From Arthrobacter sp. ISL-30 (GTDB taxonomy: Bacteria > Actinomycetota > Actinomycetes > Actinomycetales > Micrococcaceae), in the NCBI RefSeq assembly GCF_018613855.1, contig NZ_JAGGPK010000047.1, forward strand, positions 1-58,766: DNA of 58,766 bases, written 5' to 3'. Shown piece after piece: positions 1 to 8,192 of the stretch (the stretch's first letter is position 1; the number at the start of each line of letters is the position of its first letter). The translations under genes and the position numbers were made by a program. Under the pieces are notes generated by a model, which was not told where the DNA came from, ran no database searches, and saw nothing but the letters and a program-made list of their open reading frames with translations.

Positions 1-116
1 TTTCTCCCGGTCTGATGCACCGCTCCGACACGCCGGGAGGCTTGGAGAACCGACATCCCGGCACACACCAAGTCCACAAACTCGGTGCGTGCGCTCAGTG
101 GATAAGACTTGACCAT
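1..116 (-). CDS. IS30-like transposase, N-terminal fragment (runs off the window)
   Basis: On the minus strand an ATG at 116 opens a frame of 38 codons that is still open at the window edge. A GGAG sits 7 bases upstream of the ATG. The peptide contains EFVDLVCAGMSVLQASRRVG, which reads as a helix-turn-helix of the kind found at the N-terminus of IS30-family transposases. That assignment is from memory of the family and only the first helices are visible. The catalytic DDE domain would lie to the left of the window. The short distance (about 40 bases) between the start codon and the presumed element end fits an insertion sequence. It could instead be another HTH recombinase or a truncated remnant. 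Confidence 0.6.
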   Translation of the reverse strand, partial: MVKSYPLSARTEFVDLVCAGMSVLQASRRVGAVHQTGR

Positions 117-155
117 AGAACACTCCATCAATTCAGAGCGTTGCTACGACCATAT
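1..155 (-). mobile_element. End of an insertion sequence, probably IS30 family
   Basis: The transposase fragment plus about 40 bases of leader lie directly against a half palindrome. From 156 rightward the sequence matches the loop and one arm of family-B repeats elsewhere in the window (the loop motif GACTCCACC is shared with the copy at 58701). The expected other arm is replaced by transposase leader. The junction near 155/156 is therefore the likely element end. The opposite end and the target duplication are outside the window. Confidence 0.5.
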
Positions 156-198
156 GACTCCACCCCGTTTTAGCGACAACAATTGCGAGTTACTTGGG
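156..198. repeat. Family-B palindrome, right half only (copy B1)
   Basis: This is a loop (GACTCCACC...) followed by one arm, GCGACAACAATTGCGAGTT then ACTTGGG. The arm equals, with one mismatch, the reverse complement of the left arm of the copy at 58701. The matching left arm is missing and insertion-sequence DNA stands in its place. Other copies are at 16089, 55055 and 58701. Confidence 0.75.
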
Positions 199-220
199 CG
201 AGGGGAATCGAATCGCAGCC

Positions 221-520
221 TCAGCCCACGATGTCGAAGTACTTGAACTCTCCGGTGGCTGCAGACGTTGATTCCTCAACCCGCGCAACCGCTCCTGGCG
301 CCCGGGAGGATTTCAGCCAGTCCCGTAGCTGCTCGACGGCGTTGCGTGGCCCTTCCGCGACGACGGCGACCGAACCGTCGTCGTTGTTCTTGACGGTTCC
401 CGTCAGGGCGAGCTGATTCGCCTTCATGGCGGTCCTATAACGGAAGCCGACACCCTGGACCATGCCCTCTACGCGCGCAGTCAGGCGCACGTCGCCGTCG
501 CGCGATTCCCAATCAGCCAT
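221..520 (-). CDS. acyP: Acylphosphatase
   Basis: A 99-aa protein of the usual acylphosphatase size, which hydrolyses the carboxyl-phosphate bond of acylphosphates in the cytosol. The signature VEGMVQGVGFRYRT near the N-terminus contains the phosphate-binding loop and catalytic Arg, and the second motif is seen as GTVKNNDDGSVAVVAEG with the catalytic Asn. The frame is open further upstream, but homology begins a few residues after the ATG at 520 (MADWES), so that start was chosen. The gene stands alone: downstream is the B1 half palindrome and IS end, upstream are a family-C motif and the terminator of the next minus-strand gene. Confidence 0.93.
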   Translation of the reverse strand: MADWESRDGDVRLTARVEGMVQGVGFRYRTAMKANQLALTGTVKNNDDGSVAVVAEGPRNAVEQLRDWLKSSRAPGAVARVEESTSAATGEFKYFDIVG

Positions 521-547
521 GGTCCCAATGTAACGGGGCAGGCCGGG

Positions 548-569
548 TCTCGACAGGCTCGACCACCAG
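548..569. repeat. Family-C dispersed motif (copy C1)
   Basis: TCTCGACAGGCTCGACCACC plus AG. The end of it (GGCTCGACCACCAG) is repeated once more immediately downstream. The only other copy seen in the window is at 33801 (TTTCGACAGGCTCAATCACC), also between genes. Confidence 0.5.
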
Positions 570-596
570 AAGGCTCGACCACCAGCAGGCAAGAAC

Positions 597-626
597 GAGC
601 CCCGGTGGCCTTGACCACCGGGGCTC
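597..626 (-). terminator. Intrinsic terminator-like hairpin
   Basis: A perfect 12-bp stem (GAGCCCCGGTGG / CCACCGGGGCTC) with a 6-base loop, about 30 bases after the stop of the minus-strand lipoprotein gene. On the minus strand it is followed by GTTCTT, a weak U-tract. It most likely ends lipoprotein transcription before the acylphosphatase gene. Confidence 0.7.
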
Positions 627-658
627 GCTCTCAACCGCGATCTCTAAGCAGCAGGAAC

Positions 659-1420
659 CTAAGACGTCGGCTTCAGCGACGTGATCATCCTCTTGACGTC
701 CTTGTACTCCTGGGTCTCCATGTAGGCATGGGAGTTGTCCACACCCGGATTTGGCGCGCCGCCACCAGTCGTGTCAAAGGGATCGTAGACGCCAGAGAAC
801 ATTGCGGCATTTGGCGGCCAGGTGAAGAAGTGGAAGATCGGGCAGGCGTCAGGTCCGCTCGGTTCTGGACCGGAGATAATGCCGTAGGCCATAGGGTTCA
901 TCTTCGCGGGGTCAGTTGCCGAGGGATCCATCCGGGACTCAAAGATGAACTTTGGCGTCTTCCCGCCCTGCGCCAATGCCGGCAGCGGCTCGATGTCCAA
1001 CACTCCGTAGGGGTACCTCTCGGTGCAAGTGGAGCCTACCGACATGTTGCTCCGCAGCGTAGCCATCTGCTTGCCATTCTCGTTCGAGACGGTCAGGAAC
1101 ACGCCGCCGCCTTCCGCTAATTCACCCGCAGGGTCCGTGATAGTCCAGGCGGACGGATACTCGAACGTGAATTCGCCGTCCGTCGTGGTGTACTTCGTCC
1201 AGCCGGCCGTTGTTGGCGCCGTTGTCGCAGGGGCGGAGGTCGTCGCCGGCTTGGTGGTCGACGTCGGCGATTCACTCGCGGTGGGGGACGCCGTCGTCGT
1301 GCTTGTAGCAGTTGTTGTGGAACCTGCGCCTGGGGTGGCTGGCTGTCCACATGCCCCAAGCAAAAGAGCCAGGCACAAGGCGCCAGAAGCGGCGACGGCG
1401 GTAGAGGCAGAGCGGTACAT
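659..1420 (-). CDS. Secreted lipoprotein with Thr/Ser/Pro-rich spacer
   Basis: A 253-aa protein beginning MYRSAS. The signal peptide ends in the lipobox LLLGAC, so Cys would be lipidated (about residue 24). A Thr/Ser/Ala/Pro-rich stretch of about 45 residues follows, probably a cell-wall spacer. The C-terminal domain starts at WTKYTTTDGEFTFEYPSAW, a beginning typical of PsbP/LpqN-like lipoproteins in actinobacteria. The start at 1420 was preferred over the ATG 21 bases upstream because CAGGAG lies 6 bases before it. The function is unknown; the resemblance to LpqN-type proteins is inference. Confidence 0.8.
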   Translation of the reverse strand: MYRSASTAVAASGALCLALLLGACGQPATPGAGSTTTATSTTTASPTASESPTSTTKPATTSAPATTAPTTAGWTKYTTTDGEFTFEYPSAWTITDPAGELAEGGGVFLTVSNENGKQMATLRSNMSVGSTCTERYPYGVLDIEPLPALAQGGKTPKFIFESRMDPSATDPAKMNPMAYGIISGPEPSGPDACPIFHFFTWPPNAAMFSGVYDPFDTTGGGAPNPGVDNSHAYMETQEYKDVKRMITSLKPTS

Positions 1421-1540
1421 AAGTATCTCCTGGGTTTTCATGAGACCGCGGGTAATTCCCTAATTCTGGACTTCGGATTGACTCCCGGAAAAGGAATAAA
1501 TCCAATCGATATCTAAATGTTGCAGCGCATCACGGAACGC

Positions 1541-1556
1541 GAGTCGATTTCGACTC
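1541..1556. promoter_or_regulatory. Short palindrome upstream of broken mscS
   Basis: GAGTCGA-TT-TCGACTC is a perfect 7-2-7 palindrome 30 bases before the ATG of the mscS pseudogene, in the region shared with the divergent lipoprotein gene. It could be an operator. No cognate regulator is encoded next to it. Confidence 0.3.
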
Positions 1557-1586
1557 AAAGGCCCTTCACTTGATAGGGCTTAAGTT

Positions 1587-2792
1587 ATGCCTGAGTTCCT
1601 GAACACAGCATTTCCGTTACTTGCCATCGCCGCCGCTATTGCAGTCGGGCTGGTCCTCGCCTGGCTTGTGCGCAAGGTAGTTGTGCGGCTCAATAAGAAG
1701 CTTCCAGCCCTTCACGAGGTCACGAAGGTGGCCCGAATTCCATTGCAAATTACGCTGTGCCTGATTGGCGTTCGCATCGCCCTGGTACTAACAACGGACG
1801 ACGCCGGATGGCGGCAAGGCAACGACCACGCCTTGCTCATCGCCTTGATTGGCTCCTTCGCGTGGCTGGCGGTGGCGGTGCTGCTGATCATCGAGTCGCT
1901 GGTCCTCTCCCGCTACAGCGTCGACGTGGCCGACAACCGCCGCGCCCGGCGCTTGAGGACACAGGTCATCCTGGCCCGCCGCATCGGCGTAGCGCTGATT
2001 GTGGTGCTCGCCCTGGGCAGCGCTCTGCTGACCTTCCCCGCGGTGCAGGCACTTGGAACCGGTCTGCTGGCATAGGCCGGCCTGATCTCGATCGTGGCTG
2101 GCCTGGCCGCCCAGACCTCCCTGGTGAACGTCTTCGCAGGAGTACAGCTGGCCTTCACGGATGCCATCCGCGTAGACGACGTGGTGGTGGTGCAGAAGGA
2201 ATGGGGGCGGATTGAGGAGATCACATTGACCTATGTGGTGGTGCACATCTGGGATGACCGGAGGCTTATCCTGCCCTCCACGTACTTCACCACCACGCCG
2301 TTCGAAAACTGGACCCGCCGGCAGTCCGCAGTGATGGGCACGGTGGAGTTCGACCTCGACTGGCGTGCCCCCATCGAAGCCATGCGTTCGGAACTGCGGA
2401 CGCTGCTCGCCTCCACGGAATTGTGGGACGAACGGGTCGGCATACTGCAGGTCACGGACGCCACCAACGGCTTTGTCCGCGTCCGCATCCTGCTCAGCGC
2501 TGCAGACAGCGCCTCGCTCTTCGACCTCCGCTGCCTCATCCGCGAGGCCATGGTTATGTTCCTGCAGCAGCACCCCGAGGCGCTCCCGCATCTGCGCTAC
2601 GAGTCGGTGTCTGCGATGCACAACGGCGGGGCGCACGACACAGCGGCGCGCGACGGGCTGGAAAATGTCGACCCCCAGGAGGCTCAACTGTTCACGGGTT
2701 CCCTGGAGGCAAGGCAACGCTCCCGCGCCTTCACTGGCCCGGGCGACGAGGTCTTCGAAGACCGGGAAAAGTTCCTGACGTCGCAAAACTGA
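1587..2792 (+). pseudogene. mscS: Small-conductance mechanosensitive channel (MscS), interrupted by an in-frame TAG
   Basis: The frame runs 162 codons to a TAG at 2073-2075 and then continues in the same frame for 239 codons. The first part is a membrane segment set. The second resumes with AGLISIVAGLAAQTSLVNVF, the conserved pore-lining TM3 of MscS-family channels, then AGVQLAFTDAIRVDDVVVV of the beta domain and a cytoplasmic alpha/beta domain. Family members usually have Ala-Ser-Ala-Gly here, so TAG most simply derives from a TCG serine codon by one C-to-A change. A restart at the GTG at 2094 would lack TM1-TM2 and has no clear ribosome site. It may be a recent inactivation or a sequencing error. 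Confidence 0.85.
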
Positions 2793-2810
2793 CCGCAACT
2801 GCCGCAGCCA

Positions 2811-2873
2811 CAACGCGGGGTCACTTCGCGCCCATTCCGATGCTTCGGATGGGCGCGAAGTGACCCCGCGTTG
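2811..2873. repeat. Family-A palindrome, perfect 25-bp stem (copy A1)
   Basis: Arms 2811-2835 and 2849-2873 are exact reverse complements (left arm begins CAACGCGGGGTCACTTCGCG), with a 13-base loop that itself can pair (CCGA/TCGG). It lies between the convergent ends of mscS and the X25-domain gene, where it would serve as a bidirectional terminator. Related copies are at 8126 and 45771. Confidence 0.85.
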
Positions 2874-2900
2874 CTTGCCGGAGCGGACTCCGCGATTTCC

Positions 2901-3839
2901 CTACGAGAGGACGATGTCCTTCGTGGCGTGGCTGTAGGTGAAGGTCACCTGGCCGCCGGAGTGGTGGAGCTCATGGTTGGCGCCGCCAAACACGCCGAAG
3001 GCTCCGTAGTTTTCATCCCACGAGCGGTTCAGCGCGATCTTGTAGGTGTAGAAACCCGCAGGCAGATCAGCGCTCAAGGTCCACTCCTGTGCCTTGGGGT
3101 CGAACGTCATCTGGGCTTCGTCGTACTGCGGCGCCCAGTCCTCGGGAGCTCCGAGGATCTTGTTGAAGTCGCCTGCAATCGCGACGGCGCCCGGCTGGTC
3201 CAGGTGGTTTGCAGAAGTTTCCGGCGTCTCAGCTGTCTCCGCTGCCGCTGCCTCAGCGCCCGCACTTTTCGCAGCAGTCTTGGCTGGTGCCTTCTTGCCG
3301 CGGACTGCCTTGACGATCGGCTCCACGGCGTCCTCGATAATTTCGGCGGCCTTATCGGCCACCTTCGAAGCCTTCGAGGTCTTCGTGGCCGGCTTTGCCG
3401 CGGCCTTCGCCGTGGTCTTGGGCGCGGTGGCCTTGGCGGCTGCCGCACGCTTCGCGGCGGGCTTCTTCGCCGGGGCCTGGGGCACCGGCATGTCAGCAGG
3501 AACGGGAGTTCCTTCCTTCAGGGCGGTCGCGAAGTCATCCGGGTCCTCGAACGCCACGGTGGCGCGGAGTCCGTCGTCGGTGATGGTCCAGCCCGAGCGG
3601 CCCTTAACCAGCCAGCCGGCCTTGACCAGCTTGGACGTAGCCGTCGTCAGGCCCTTGTGCCCGCGAGGAATACCCCCGCTGAGCAGCTCACCTTCCTGGG
3701 CGTCGAAGGGGACTCGCTGGATTGCACCAGCCAGCACTTCTCCGGCGTTGAGCGATTCGCCGGACCATACCCCCTCCGCCAGAACGTCCAAAACTGCTTT
3801 CAACCGGATGTTCGTCTTTTCAGCGGTGCTCTTGGCCAT
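2901..3839 (-). CDS. Winged-helix / histone-H1-like / X25 carbohydrate-module protein
   Basis: A 312-aa protein with three visible parts. Residues about 8-100 look like a winged-helix fold (LKAVLDVLAEGVWSGESLNA ... LVKAGWLVKGRSGWTITDDG). Residues about 120-200 are Lys/Ala/Pro/Thr-rich repeats (AKKPAAKRAAAAKATAPKTT) like the tail of histone H1. Residues about 215-312 (VAIAGDFNKILGAPEDWAPQ ... SADLPAGFYTYKIALNRSWD) match my recollection of the X25 module of pullulanases. No glycosidase domain is present and there is no signal peptide, so it is probably cytosolic. Binding of DNA by the tail and of glucan by X25 is inference. Strong local AT richness upstream suggests its own promoter. Confidence 0.75.
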   Translation of the reverse strand: MAKSTAEKTNIRLKAVLDVLAEGVWSGESLNAGEVLAGAIQRVPFDAQEGELLSGGIPRGHKGLTTATSKLVKAGWLVKGRSGWTITDDGLRATVAFEDPDDFATALKEGTPVPADMPVPQAPAKKPAAKRAAAAKATAPKTTAKAAAKPATKTSKASKVADKAAEIIEDAVEPIVKAVRGKKAPAKTAAKSAGAEAAAAETAETPETSANHLDQPGAVAIAGDFNKILGAPEDWAPQYDEAQMTFDPKAQEWTLSADLPAGFYTYKIALNRSWDENYGAFGVFGGANHELHHSGGQVTFTYSHATKDIVLS

Positions 3840-4037
3840 GAGTCTCCTTCAAGGGCGAGTATTTCAAGTGAAGTCTGCCAAGTTTCTGTAAATTTTTGTG
3901 AGTGCAATAGGTAAACAGCATGTGTCATGACCGACTGTTACGAAACCGGGAGCCAGAACCGATTGTGGGATCTCGCTTACAGCCTGTTTCTTGTTGCCTT
4001 CCCGTGCTTCTGCGCCGCTCCGACTGTTGCCTTACCG

Positions 4038-5060
4038 CTACTCCGCCGCGATCTCCCAGCGATGCACCTCTGCCAGCAGTTTCTCCTTGCGGTCGTCCTC
4101 CAGGAACGAAGAGCGGATCGAGTTCGCGGCCAGCAACGCCCTGTCCCCCACTGTCAGCTCGTGGACCGCGATCAGCTCACGGAAGTTCTCGTCCACATAC
4201 CCGCCAAAGTACGCGGGATCGTCCGAGTTCACACTGACGTTGAGCCCTGCGGCCAGCATGGCAGGCAGCGGATGGTCGGCCAAAGTGTTTACGGCACGCA
4301 AGCGGACGTTGGAAAGAGGGCAGACAGTCAGCGGTACCTGTTCGGCGACGAGCCGCTTCACCAGCGTCTCGTCCTCCATGCAGCGGATGCCGTGGTCGAT
4401 CCTCTCCACGTCCAAAAGGTCGAGTGAATCCGAGATGTACGACGCCGGTCCCTCCTCGCCTGCGTGGGCGATCCGGTGCAGTCCTGCTTCCTTCGCCCGG
4501 CGGAACAAACGCTCAAATTTCGACGGCGGATTGCCCACCTCTGCTGAGTCGAGACCGATCCCGGCAATCGGCGCGTTCATCGCAAGGAGCTGCTCCAGGA
4601 CCTCGAGGGCGTCATCCTCGGGAAGGTCGCGCAGGAACGCGGCAATCAGGAGGGTCGATACGCCGAACTCCTCCACCGACGTCGAAAGTGCCGAGGCGAC
4701 ACCGTTGACGCACGTTTCCAGTGCGATCCCGCGCTGCACGTGGGCCTGCGGGTCCATCATGACCTCAACGTGCCGTACACCGCCGTCGGCCGCTCGTTTG
4801 AGGTAGGCCCGGGTCATATCGGCGAAATCCTGCTCCGTCCGAAGCACCGCCATATTGTCGTAGTAGAGGTCAAGGAACGACTGAAGGTCCGTGAATTGGT
4901 ACTTTGTGCGCAGCTCGTCGATATCCGTGTAGGGCAGCTCGAGGCCGTTCCGCTCGGCCAGCTCGAAAATCAGCTCCGGCTGCAGCGTTCCCTCAATATG
5001 CAGGTGCAATTCGGCCACGGGAAGTGCGGCCGGTGTTGTGGTCTCGCCAAAAGTCTCCAT
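4038..5060 (-). CDS. Adenine deaminase (adenosine deaminase superfamily)
   Basis: A 340-aa metal-dependent deaminase. The zinc motif is HLHIEGTLQPE near residue 20, a later metal/catalytic stretch is RIAHAGEEG, and the C-terminal metal-binding segment is NVSVNSDDPAYFGGYVDENF. The details (HIEGTLQPEL, FTDLQSFLDLYY, MMDPQAHVQRG, DDPAYFGGY) follow the fungal/bacterial adenine deaminase (Aah1-like) branch rather than classical adenosine deaminases, which have HLDGSLRPET. It would convert adenine to hypoxanthine for purine salvage. The gene is monocistronic: a terminator lies upstream at 5097 and a 200-base gap follows. Adenosine as substrate remains possible. Confidence 0.85.
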   Translation of the reverse strand: METFGETTTPAALPVAELHLHIEGTLQPELIFELAERNGLELPYTDIDELRTKYQFTDLQSFLDLYYDNMAVLRTEQDFADMTRAYLKRAADGGVRHVEVMMDPQAHVQRGIALETCVNGVASALSTSVEEFGVSTLLIAAFLRDLPEDDALEVLEQLLAMNAPIAGIGLDSAEVGNPPSKFERLFRRAKEAGLHRIAHAGEEGPASYISDSLDLLDVERIDHGIRCMEDETLVKRLVAEQVPLTVCPLSNVRLRAVNTLADHPLPAMLAAGLNVSVNSDDPAYFGGYVDENFRELIAVHELTVGDRALLAANSIRSSFLEDDRKEKLLAEVHRWEIAAE

Positions 5061-5096
5061 TGCTCAACCGTACAAGCGGATATCCGCTACGAAAAC

Positions 5097-5132
5097 GGAC
5101 AGCCGCCCCGCGAATCCCCGGGGCGGCTGTCC
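5097..5132 (-). terminator. Rho-independent terminator
   Basis: A perfect 14-bp stem (GGACAGCCGCCCCG / CGGGGCGGCTGTCC) with an 8-base loop; on the minus strand GTTTTCG follows the stem. It ends transcription of the membrane-protein gene at 5164 and separates it from the adenine deaminase gene 37 bases further on. Confidence 0.85.
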
Positions 5133-5163
5133 AAATCGGTGCGGAAATCTAGGCGGCGGAAAT

Positions 5164-5754
5164 CTAAGCGGCGGCCGGGATCTCGCGGACGATGCGCACC
5201 TTCCAGGCGGACTCGTCGCTGTCGTCAAGGATGGCGACGGTTCCGACGGCGATGTGCAGGGCGACTCGCTTGGCATGAAGGAGTTCGAGGTAGAGGTGCT
5301 CATTGATGCGGGCAGGGGCATCGATGACGAACTTCACGCTGTCGCGCAGGCGCCGGTAGTTTACGCTGTGGTCCCGGTGCCGCATGAGTTCCTTCAGCCA
5401 GCGTTCCTTGACCCGGATCTCGTGCCGGTTCAGCCATGAGACGGAGACGTGGACGCCGATCACGACTGCCAGCGAGATCACATAGACGAACCAGCCACTG
5501 TTCAGCAGGAACATCGGCAGATTGGCGATGGCAACGATTGCGATGAACAGCCGAAGTGCCACAAGCCGGCGCATTGTCAGGGCAGCGGATGCCAATGCCG
5601 CCTTGATTCCATGTTGTTCTGCCTTTGCCGCAGCAGGGTCCAGGGTGAATTCGTCCAGGACCAGGATGCCGTTTGCCTCGGGGCCTAGCATCCTGCCGTA
5701 CTTGGGCAGCAGGCCATGCGGAACGGACATTTTGGGCAGATGGATCTTGGACAT
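5164..5754 (-). CDS. Conserved hypothetical membrane protein
   Basis: A 196-aa protein. Two adjacent hydrophobic segments at about residues 67-85 (LRLFIAIVAIANLPMFLL) and 88-106 (FVYVISLAVVIGVHVSV) would form a helical hairpin. The rest is soluble: an N-terminal part with no signal peptide and a C-terminal part of about 90 residues rich in Arg/His/Glu. I do not recognise the family. The start ATG at 5754 is the only good one; the gene is flanked by its own terminator at 5097. No clue to function comes from its neighbours. Confidence 0.75.
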   Translation of the reverse strand: MSKIHLPKMSVPHGLLPKYGRMLGPEANGILVLDEFTLDPAAAKAEQHGIKAALASAALTMRRLVALRLFIAIVAIANLPMFLLNSGWFVYVISLAVVIGVHVSVSWLNRHEIRVKERWLKELMRHRDHSVNYRRLRDSVKFVIDAPARINEHLYLELLHAKRVALHIAVGTVAILDDSDESAWKVRIVREIPAAA

Positions 5755-5975
5755 GGGATAACTCCGGTATTAGGCTGGTACATCAGACCCGGGACGAGGG
5801 GCGCCTTTGACCCTCGAACCAGACCGGATGACACGAAAGGTGTTCGGCTACCTTAGTGGTTGCGCAAACCCCACGTCTCCACTGTCTCACTATGCGGTCA
5901 TTTGCCTGTCCGGCAATTGAGAACCAAGGCCCCTTTCAACTTGGTCCTTCTCCCTCAACCCCTAAGACTGGGTGG

Positions 5976-6767
5976 GTGCAGACGTTCCTCCCGTACGCCG
6001 ACTTTCGCCAAAGCGCGGCCGCGCTCGACCCCAGCAGACTGGGCAAGCAGCGAGTCGAGACGCTGCAGATCCTGCGGGCATTGGTCATCCCGGACTACGG
6101 TTGGCGGTCCCACCCTGCGACTCGAATGTGGATGGGCTACGTCCCCGCCCTGACCCGCTATGGACTTGCCATGGTGGATGAATGGGTTCAGCGTGGGGGT
6201 TCCGATTCCACTCGAGCCAACATCCTGGAGTTCGCTCCCGACGTCGGGGCCCGAGACCCAGACCAGGTGCCGGTCCCGCCGTGGCTGGGTGATCCCGATT
6301 TCCACCTGAGGCATCGCTCCAGGCTCATCAGCAAATCACCCGACTTCTACAAGGATCTCTTCCCCGGAACACCTGCAAACCTGGAGTATGTGTGGCCGGA
6401 GCCGGAACATGTCCTCCTCCCGGAAGACCCGCCCGAGCCAAGGCTCTGGATCCTGCGGGCGGATATCGCCGACCCGGATGATTCCCTCCCGGACAATTCC
6501 CTGCAAACCATCTCGCTGCCACAGCCGCGCCTCGCAGCCTCCCCTAAATACCGCCGCCAACTCGACGCCTTCATTGCGATGCAGCCGGGCGACGACGTCG
6601 CCATCCCCTTGGAAGGCGGCCGACGGTTCGCCGTGGGGAGGATTCAGGACGGCGACTCCGCACCAAGCTATCGCTGGCGGCTCGACGAAATCCTCGATCG
6701 TTCCGCGTTTACCTACCCCGCCCTCCTCCAGGACCCTCGGCTGTTCTTTCCCGTTCCCGCACCCTAG
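5976..6767 (+). CDS. MSMEG_6728-family protein (pyrimidine-dimer DNA glycosylase-like)
   Basis: A 263-aa protein if it starts at the GTG at 5976. The frame is open 40 codons further up, but conserved sequence begins at VQTFLPYADFRQSAAALDPS and continues RLGKQRVETLQILRAL and HPATRMWMGYVPALTRYGLA. This pattern is what I know as the MSMEG_6728 family, related to the T4 pyrimidine-dimer glycosylase fold (DUF1722/PDDEXK-unrelated). About 110 C-terminal residues (from LRADIADPDD) are Pro/Asp-rich and look variable. Function in DNA repair is unproven. The start is uncertain, as no strong ribosome-binding site precedes any candidate. Confidence 0.7.
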   Translation: MQTFLPYADFRQSAAALDPSRLGKQRVETLQILRALVIPDYGWRSHPATRMWMGYVPALTRYGLAMVDEWVQRGGSDSTRANILEFAPDVGARDPDQVPVPPWLGDPDFHLRHRSRLISKSPDFYKDLFPGTPANLEYVWPEPEHVLLPEDPPEPRLWILRADIADPDDSLPDNSLQTISLPQPRLAASPKYRRQLDAFIAMQPGDDVAIPLEGGRRFAVGRIQDGDSAPSYRWRLDEILDRSAFTYPALLQDPRLFFPVPAP

Positions 6768-6830
6768 CCGGTTGTTCCCGCCACCCAAGCCGATTCCCGC
6801 ACCCTAAGTCTCAACTGGCAGACTGGCAGC

Positions 6831-7688
6831 ATGACTGTGCTCATCGCCGGCTGCGGCGACCTTGGAACCGAGGCGGGACTCCGCTTTGCCACCGCAGGAC
6901 ATCGGGTCATTGGCTGGCGGCGTACCCCGGAGAAACTGCCATCGGCTATCGACGGCGTTGCTGCGGATCTCACGCGGGAACTGCCGCCGGTACCGCCCGA
7001 GGTGGCGATCGTCGTCGTCGCCGTCGCCGCGAGTGAGGCAACCGAGGCCGCCTACCGGAGCGCCTATGTGGATGGCCTCCGCAATGTGCTCGATGCGCTG
7101 GAGCGCGAGGGAGTGACGCCGCGGCGGGTACTGTTCGTCAGCTCCACCGCCGTCTACGGAAATGCCGACGGCGGTGTGGTGGACGAGCGGACACCTACTG
7201 AACCGCCGTCGTTCTCGGGACGCATCCTCCTCGAGGCCGAAGAACTTCTCCGGAGCCGGTATGAGCATTCGACGACGACCACGATCGCCCTCCGACTGGC
7301 CGGGATCTATGGGCCTGGGCGCAAGCGGCTGATCGACCAGGTGAAGCAGGGAACCGCCATGATTCCGGAAGAACCTCGCTTCACGAACCGCATTCACCGT
7401 GACGATGCCGCCGCTGCGATCGTCCGCCTCACCACTATGGCCGACGAGCCGGAGGGCACCTACATCGGGGTGGACGACGAGCCCGTGGACCTGGGCGAGG
7501 TCCTGAAATTCCTGGCGGCCGAGATGGGCTATCCCGAGCCTCCGGTAGGACCAGTGCCCGTGGCCCGCGGCGGCGACAAACGCTGCAGCAACGCGCTGCT
7601 GCAATCCACGGGCTTCGAGTTCGACTATCCGGATTTCAGAACGGGCTACCGGGCGATCCTCGCCGGCAAAGGGCAGCGGCATCCTTAA
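6831..7688 (+). CDS. Atypical extended SDR / NAD-dependent epimerase-dehydratase family protein
   Basis: A 285-aa Rossmann-fold protein. The nucleotide-binding loop is GCGDLGTEAG at residues 7-16, with an Arg pair after strand 2 (GWRRTPEK) that suggests NADP. SSTAVYG carries the usual Ser motif, but the catalytic YxxxK is absent: the equivalent stretch reads PSFSGRILLEAE. This matches a YeeZ-like subgroup that lacks the canonical pair. A substrate is not predictable. It follows the MSMEG_6728-family gene by 63 bases on the same strand and may share its transcript. Confidence 0.8.
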   Translation: MTVLIAGCGDLGTEAGLRFATAGHRVIGWRRTPEKLPSAIDGVAADLTRELPPVPPEVAIVVVAVAASEATEAAYRSAYVDGLRNVLDALEREGVTPRRVLFVSSTAVYGNADGGVVDERTPTEPPSFSGRILLEAEELLRSRYEHSTTTTIALRLAGIYGPGRKRLIDQVKQGTAMIPEEPRFTNRIHRDDAAAAIVRLTTMADEPEGTYIGVDDEPVDLGEVLKFLAAEMGYPEPPVGPVPVARGGDKRCSNALLQSTGFEFDYPDFRTGYRAILAGKGQRHP

Positions 7689-7743
7689 CCGACATCCTGG
7701 CGTTAGAGCCGTTCGACCGGAAGGTCACTCAGGGCGAACCGCT

Positions 7744-8076
7744 TCAGGAAGAAACCGGCACGTCCGCCCAGCCCTTGCCCTCCGTAAAGATCGATACCAA
7801 CGCTCCAACCCCGGCGTTTAGCGAGTTGGAGGGGTCGTAGTACAGCGAGCCGGCATCCGCGCGGCTGTGCAGGATGAGCTCCTCGGCTTCCCGCTTGGCC
7901 TCGGGCACCGTGGCACCTTCAATGCGCGTGCGTGCGGAAAGTTCAGGCGTATGCACTCGCGGGGCGTTTGTCTCGGTCAATGGGATCGTTTCGCCAACAC
8001 GGATCTCATCATAGGGGAACTCGAATTCAGCGTCGCCGGGAGCTGCGGGGATCGTGTACTCAAGGAAATAAGACAT
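7744..8076 (-). CDS. Small conserved hypothetical protein
   Basis: A 110-aa acidic, soluble protein starting MSYFLEYTIPAAPGDAEFEF. The start at 8076 was chosen over an ATG 27 bases upstream because AAGGGTGGTGCC precedes it. No signal peptide, membrane segment or cysteine is present. The C-terminal half (SLYYDPSNSLNAGVGALVSI) looks folded. I do not recognise the family. It lies between the convergent end of the SDR gene and the family-A palindrome that follows tex. Confidence 0.6.
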   Translation of the reverse strand: MSYFLEYTIPAAPGDAEFEFPYDEIRVGETIPLTETNAPRVHTPELSARTRIEGATVPEAKREAEELILHSRADAGSLYYDPSNSLNAGVGALVSIFTEGKGWADVPVSS

Positions 8077-8125
8077 GGCACCACCCTTGCAGAAAGCCGT
8101 CACGATCGAAACCCCGGCCCTTAAT

Positions 8126-8190
8126 GCAACACGGGGTCAGTTAGGGCCCATGTTGGGCCTTCTAATGGGCGCTAAGTGACCTCGCGTTGC
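8126..8190. repeat. Family-A palindrome (copy A2)
   Basis: Left arm GCAACACGGGGTCAGTTAGG... and right arm ATGGGCGCTAAGTGACCTCG..., 26-base arms with four mismatches. It begins two bases after the tex stop codon (minus strand), so it probably acts as the tex terminator. Confidence 0.8.
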
Positions 8191-8192
8191 AC

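Noticed and set aside
2094..2792. Independent gene for the second half of mscS
   Set aside because: Same frame as the first half, begins in the middle of the conserved pore region and has no ribosome site.
1788..2813. 341-codon minus-strand frame opposite mscS
   Set aside because: Shadow frame; the plus strand has clear MscS conservation on both sides of the TAG.
3846..4037. Plus-strand small frames between the X25 gene and adenine deaminase
   Set aside because: They run into the antisense of the deaminase gene and lack ribosome sites or motifs.
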